NCBI RefSeq assembly: GCF_902506145.1
Contig: NZ_LR733520.1
Span: 1,843,476 to 1,907,475 of the forward strand
Length of the DNA: 64,000 nt
Reading direction: 5' to 3'
DNA from: Burkholderia sp. 8Y
GTDB taxonomy: Bacteria > Pseudomonadota > Gammaproteobacteria > Burkholderiales > Burkholderiaceae
Part shown: positions 63,333-64,000 of the stretch, piece after piece
Layout of the letters: the number at the start of each line of letters is the position of its first letter
Position numbering within the stretch: position 1 is the first letter of the stretch
Notes under the pieces: generated by a model
The model's database searches: none
What the model saw: the letters and a program-made list of their open reading frames with translations, nothing else
Told to the model about the DNA's origin: nothing
Program-made: the position numbers and the translations under genes

Positions 63333-64000
63333 TTATTTCTTCGAGAAAATGACGCGCGCGAGGATATTCAGACCCAGCACGCCGAGCGTAATCAGGAACA
63401 CGCCGGCCCACGCGAGCGTTTGCCATTGCGGGAACGGGCTCATCGCGAACTTGTAGATCGTCACCGGCAGATTCGCCACCGGCTGATTCATGTCCACCGA
63501 GAAGAACTGGTTTGAGAGCGCCGTGAAAAGCAGCGGCGCGGTCTCGCCCGCAATACGCGCGACCGCCAGCAGCACGCCCGTGACGATACCGCCGACCGAC
63601 GCCTTCAGCGTGATCGACATCACCATCTTCCACTTCGGCGTGCCGAGCGCGAAGGCCGCCTCGCGCAGCGCGTTCGGAACCAGATTCAGCATGTTTTCCG
63701 TCGTGCGGATGACGATCGGAATCTGCAGCAATCCGAGCGCGATCACGCCGGCCCAGCCCGAGAAGCGCCCCATCTTCGCGACGACGAGCGCATACACGAA
63801 GAGACCGACGACGATCGACGGCGCGGACAACAGAATGTCGTTGATGAAGCGCGTCACGCTCGCGAGCCACCGCTTCTGCCCGTACTCCGCGAGATACACG
63901 CCCGCGAGAATGCCGAGCGGCGTGCCGATGCAGGTGGCCAGCACGACGAGCATGAGACTGCCGACGATCGCGTTGGCGAGGCCGCCGCCGTCGGTGTTCG
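63333..64000 (-). CDS. pstA: Phosphate ABC transporter permease PstA (5' part missing)
   Basis: The C-terminal 222 residues of PstA, running off the right edge. Membrane helices, the GILAGVYLAEYGQKRWLAS region, and the EAA-like loop with ALREAAFALGTPKWKMVM are typical. The frame is open to the window end (preceded by NTDGGGLANAIVGSLML), so the start lies beyond base 64000. pstC and pstS are expected further right. Confidence 0.95.
   Translation of the reverse strand, partial: NTDGGGLANAIVGSLMLVVLATCIGTPLGILAGVYLAEYGQKRWLASVTRFINDILLSAPSIVVGLFVYALVVAKMGRFSGWAGVIALGLLQIPIVIRTTENMLNLVPNALREAAFALGTPKWKMVMSITLKASVGGIVTGVLLAVARIAGETAPLLFTALSNQFFSVDMNQPVANLPVTIYKFAMSPFPQWQTLAWAGVFLITLGVLGLNILARVIFSKK

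Overview
The window is high-GC proteobacterial DNA whose gene content and order fit the main chromosome of a Burkholderia sensu lato species (Caballeronia/Paraburkholderia type). This is an inference from gene neighbourhoods (valS-galU, the iol locus with an RpiR-type regulator, the pst-phoU-phoB-phoR-ppk-ppx block, OlsB) and from a dispersed repeat at the left edge that I recognise as common in this group. Most of the window is core metabolism in tightly packed operons with ATGA overlaps.

Layout. 1-530: intergenic repeat material. 531-3755: a chemoreceptor and a divergent Fsr-type MFS exporter. 3820-10317: propionyl-CoA synthetase, a pair of unknown genes behind a perfect 19-bp Fur box, a 9-bp minisatellite, an MTA/SAH nucleosidase translationally coupled to a UvrD helicase. 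10540-14665: valS, galU and a TusA-family protein.

14700-18800 is the accessory part: an AT-richer, tightly coupled five-gene cluster encoding three PAAR-like proteins (two with transthyretin-like C-terminal extensions), a putative L,D-transpeptidase-fold toxin and a secreted DUF4952-like protein that is the likely immunity factor, followed by an orphan HTH antitoxin-like gene. The segment is flanked by a direct repeat of the last 13 codons of the Gfo/Idh/MocA oxidoreductase gene at 18811, so it looks like an insertion at that gene's 3' end. No VgrG, Tss component or integrase lies in the window.

18811-30711: a complete myo-inositol catabolic locus (two Gfo/Idh dehydrogenases, RpiR-type regulator, inositol ABC transporter with a single-domain ATPase, IolC-IolJ fusion, IolD, IolE, IolB). 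The divergent promoter region carries a GGAA-N6-TTCC palindrome, the motif described for IolR of rhizobia. 30713-35788: a minus-strand operon with iron alcohol dehydrogenase, hotdog thioesterase and LivHMGF, without a binding protein and with an Arg in place of the Walker A Lys of LivF. 35897-45817: threonine aldolase, alaS, CaiB/BaiF CoA-transferase, glnS, an amino-acid binding protein, Nudix hydrolase and small envelope proteins. 46052-49721: GntR regulator divergent from an amidohydrolase-MFS pair with twin TGGTNNACCA operators, then a degenerate receiver-domain protein. 49991-55731: tRNA-Arg, UppP, a 28-residue membrane protein, aldose epimerase, a LysM/M23 lipoprotein, tRNA-Pro, SixA and OlsB. 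55759-64000: phosphate and polyphosphate block (ppx, ppk, phoR, phoB, phoU, pstB and a pstA that runs off the right edge).

Start codons were chosen by family alignment and ribosome binding sites and differ in many cases from the longest open frame. No database or structure search could be run, so family names rest on motif recognition.
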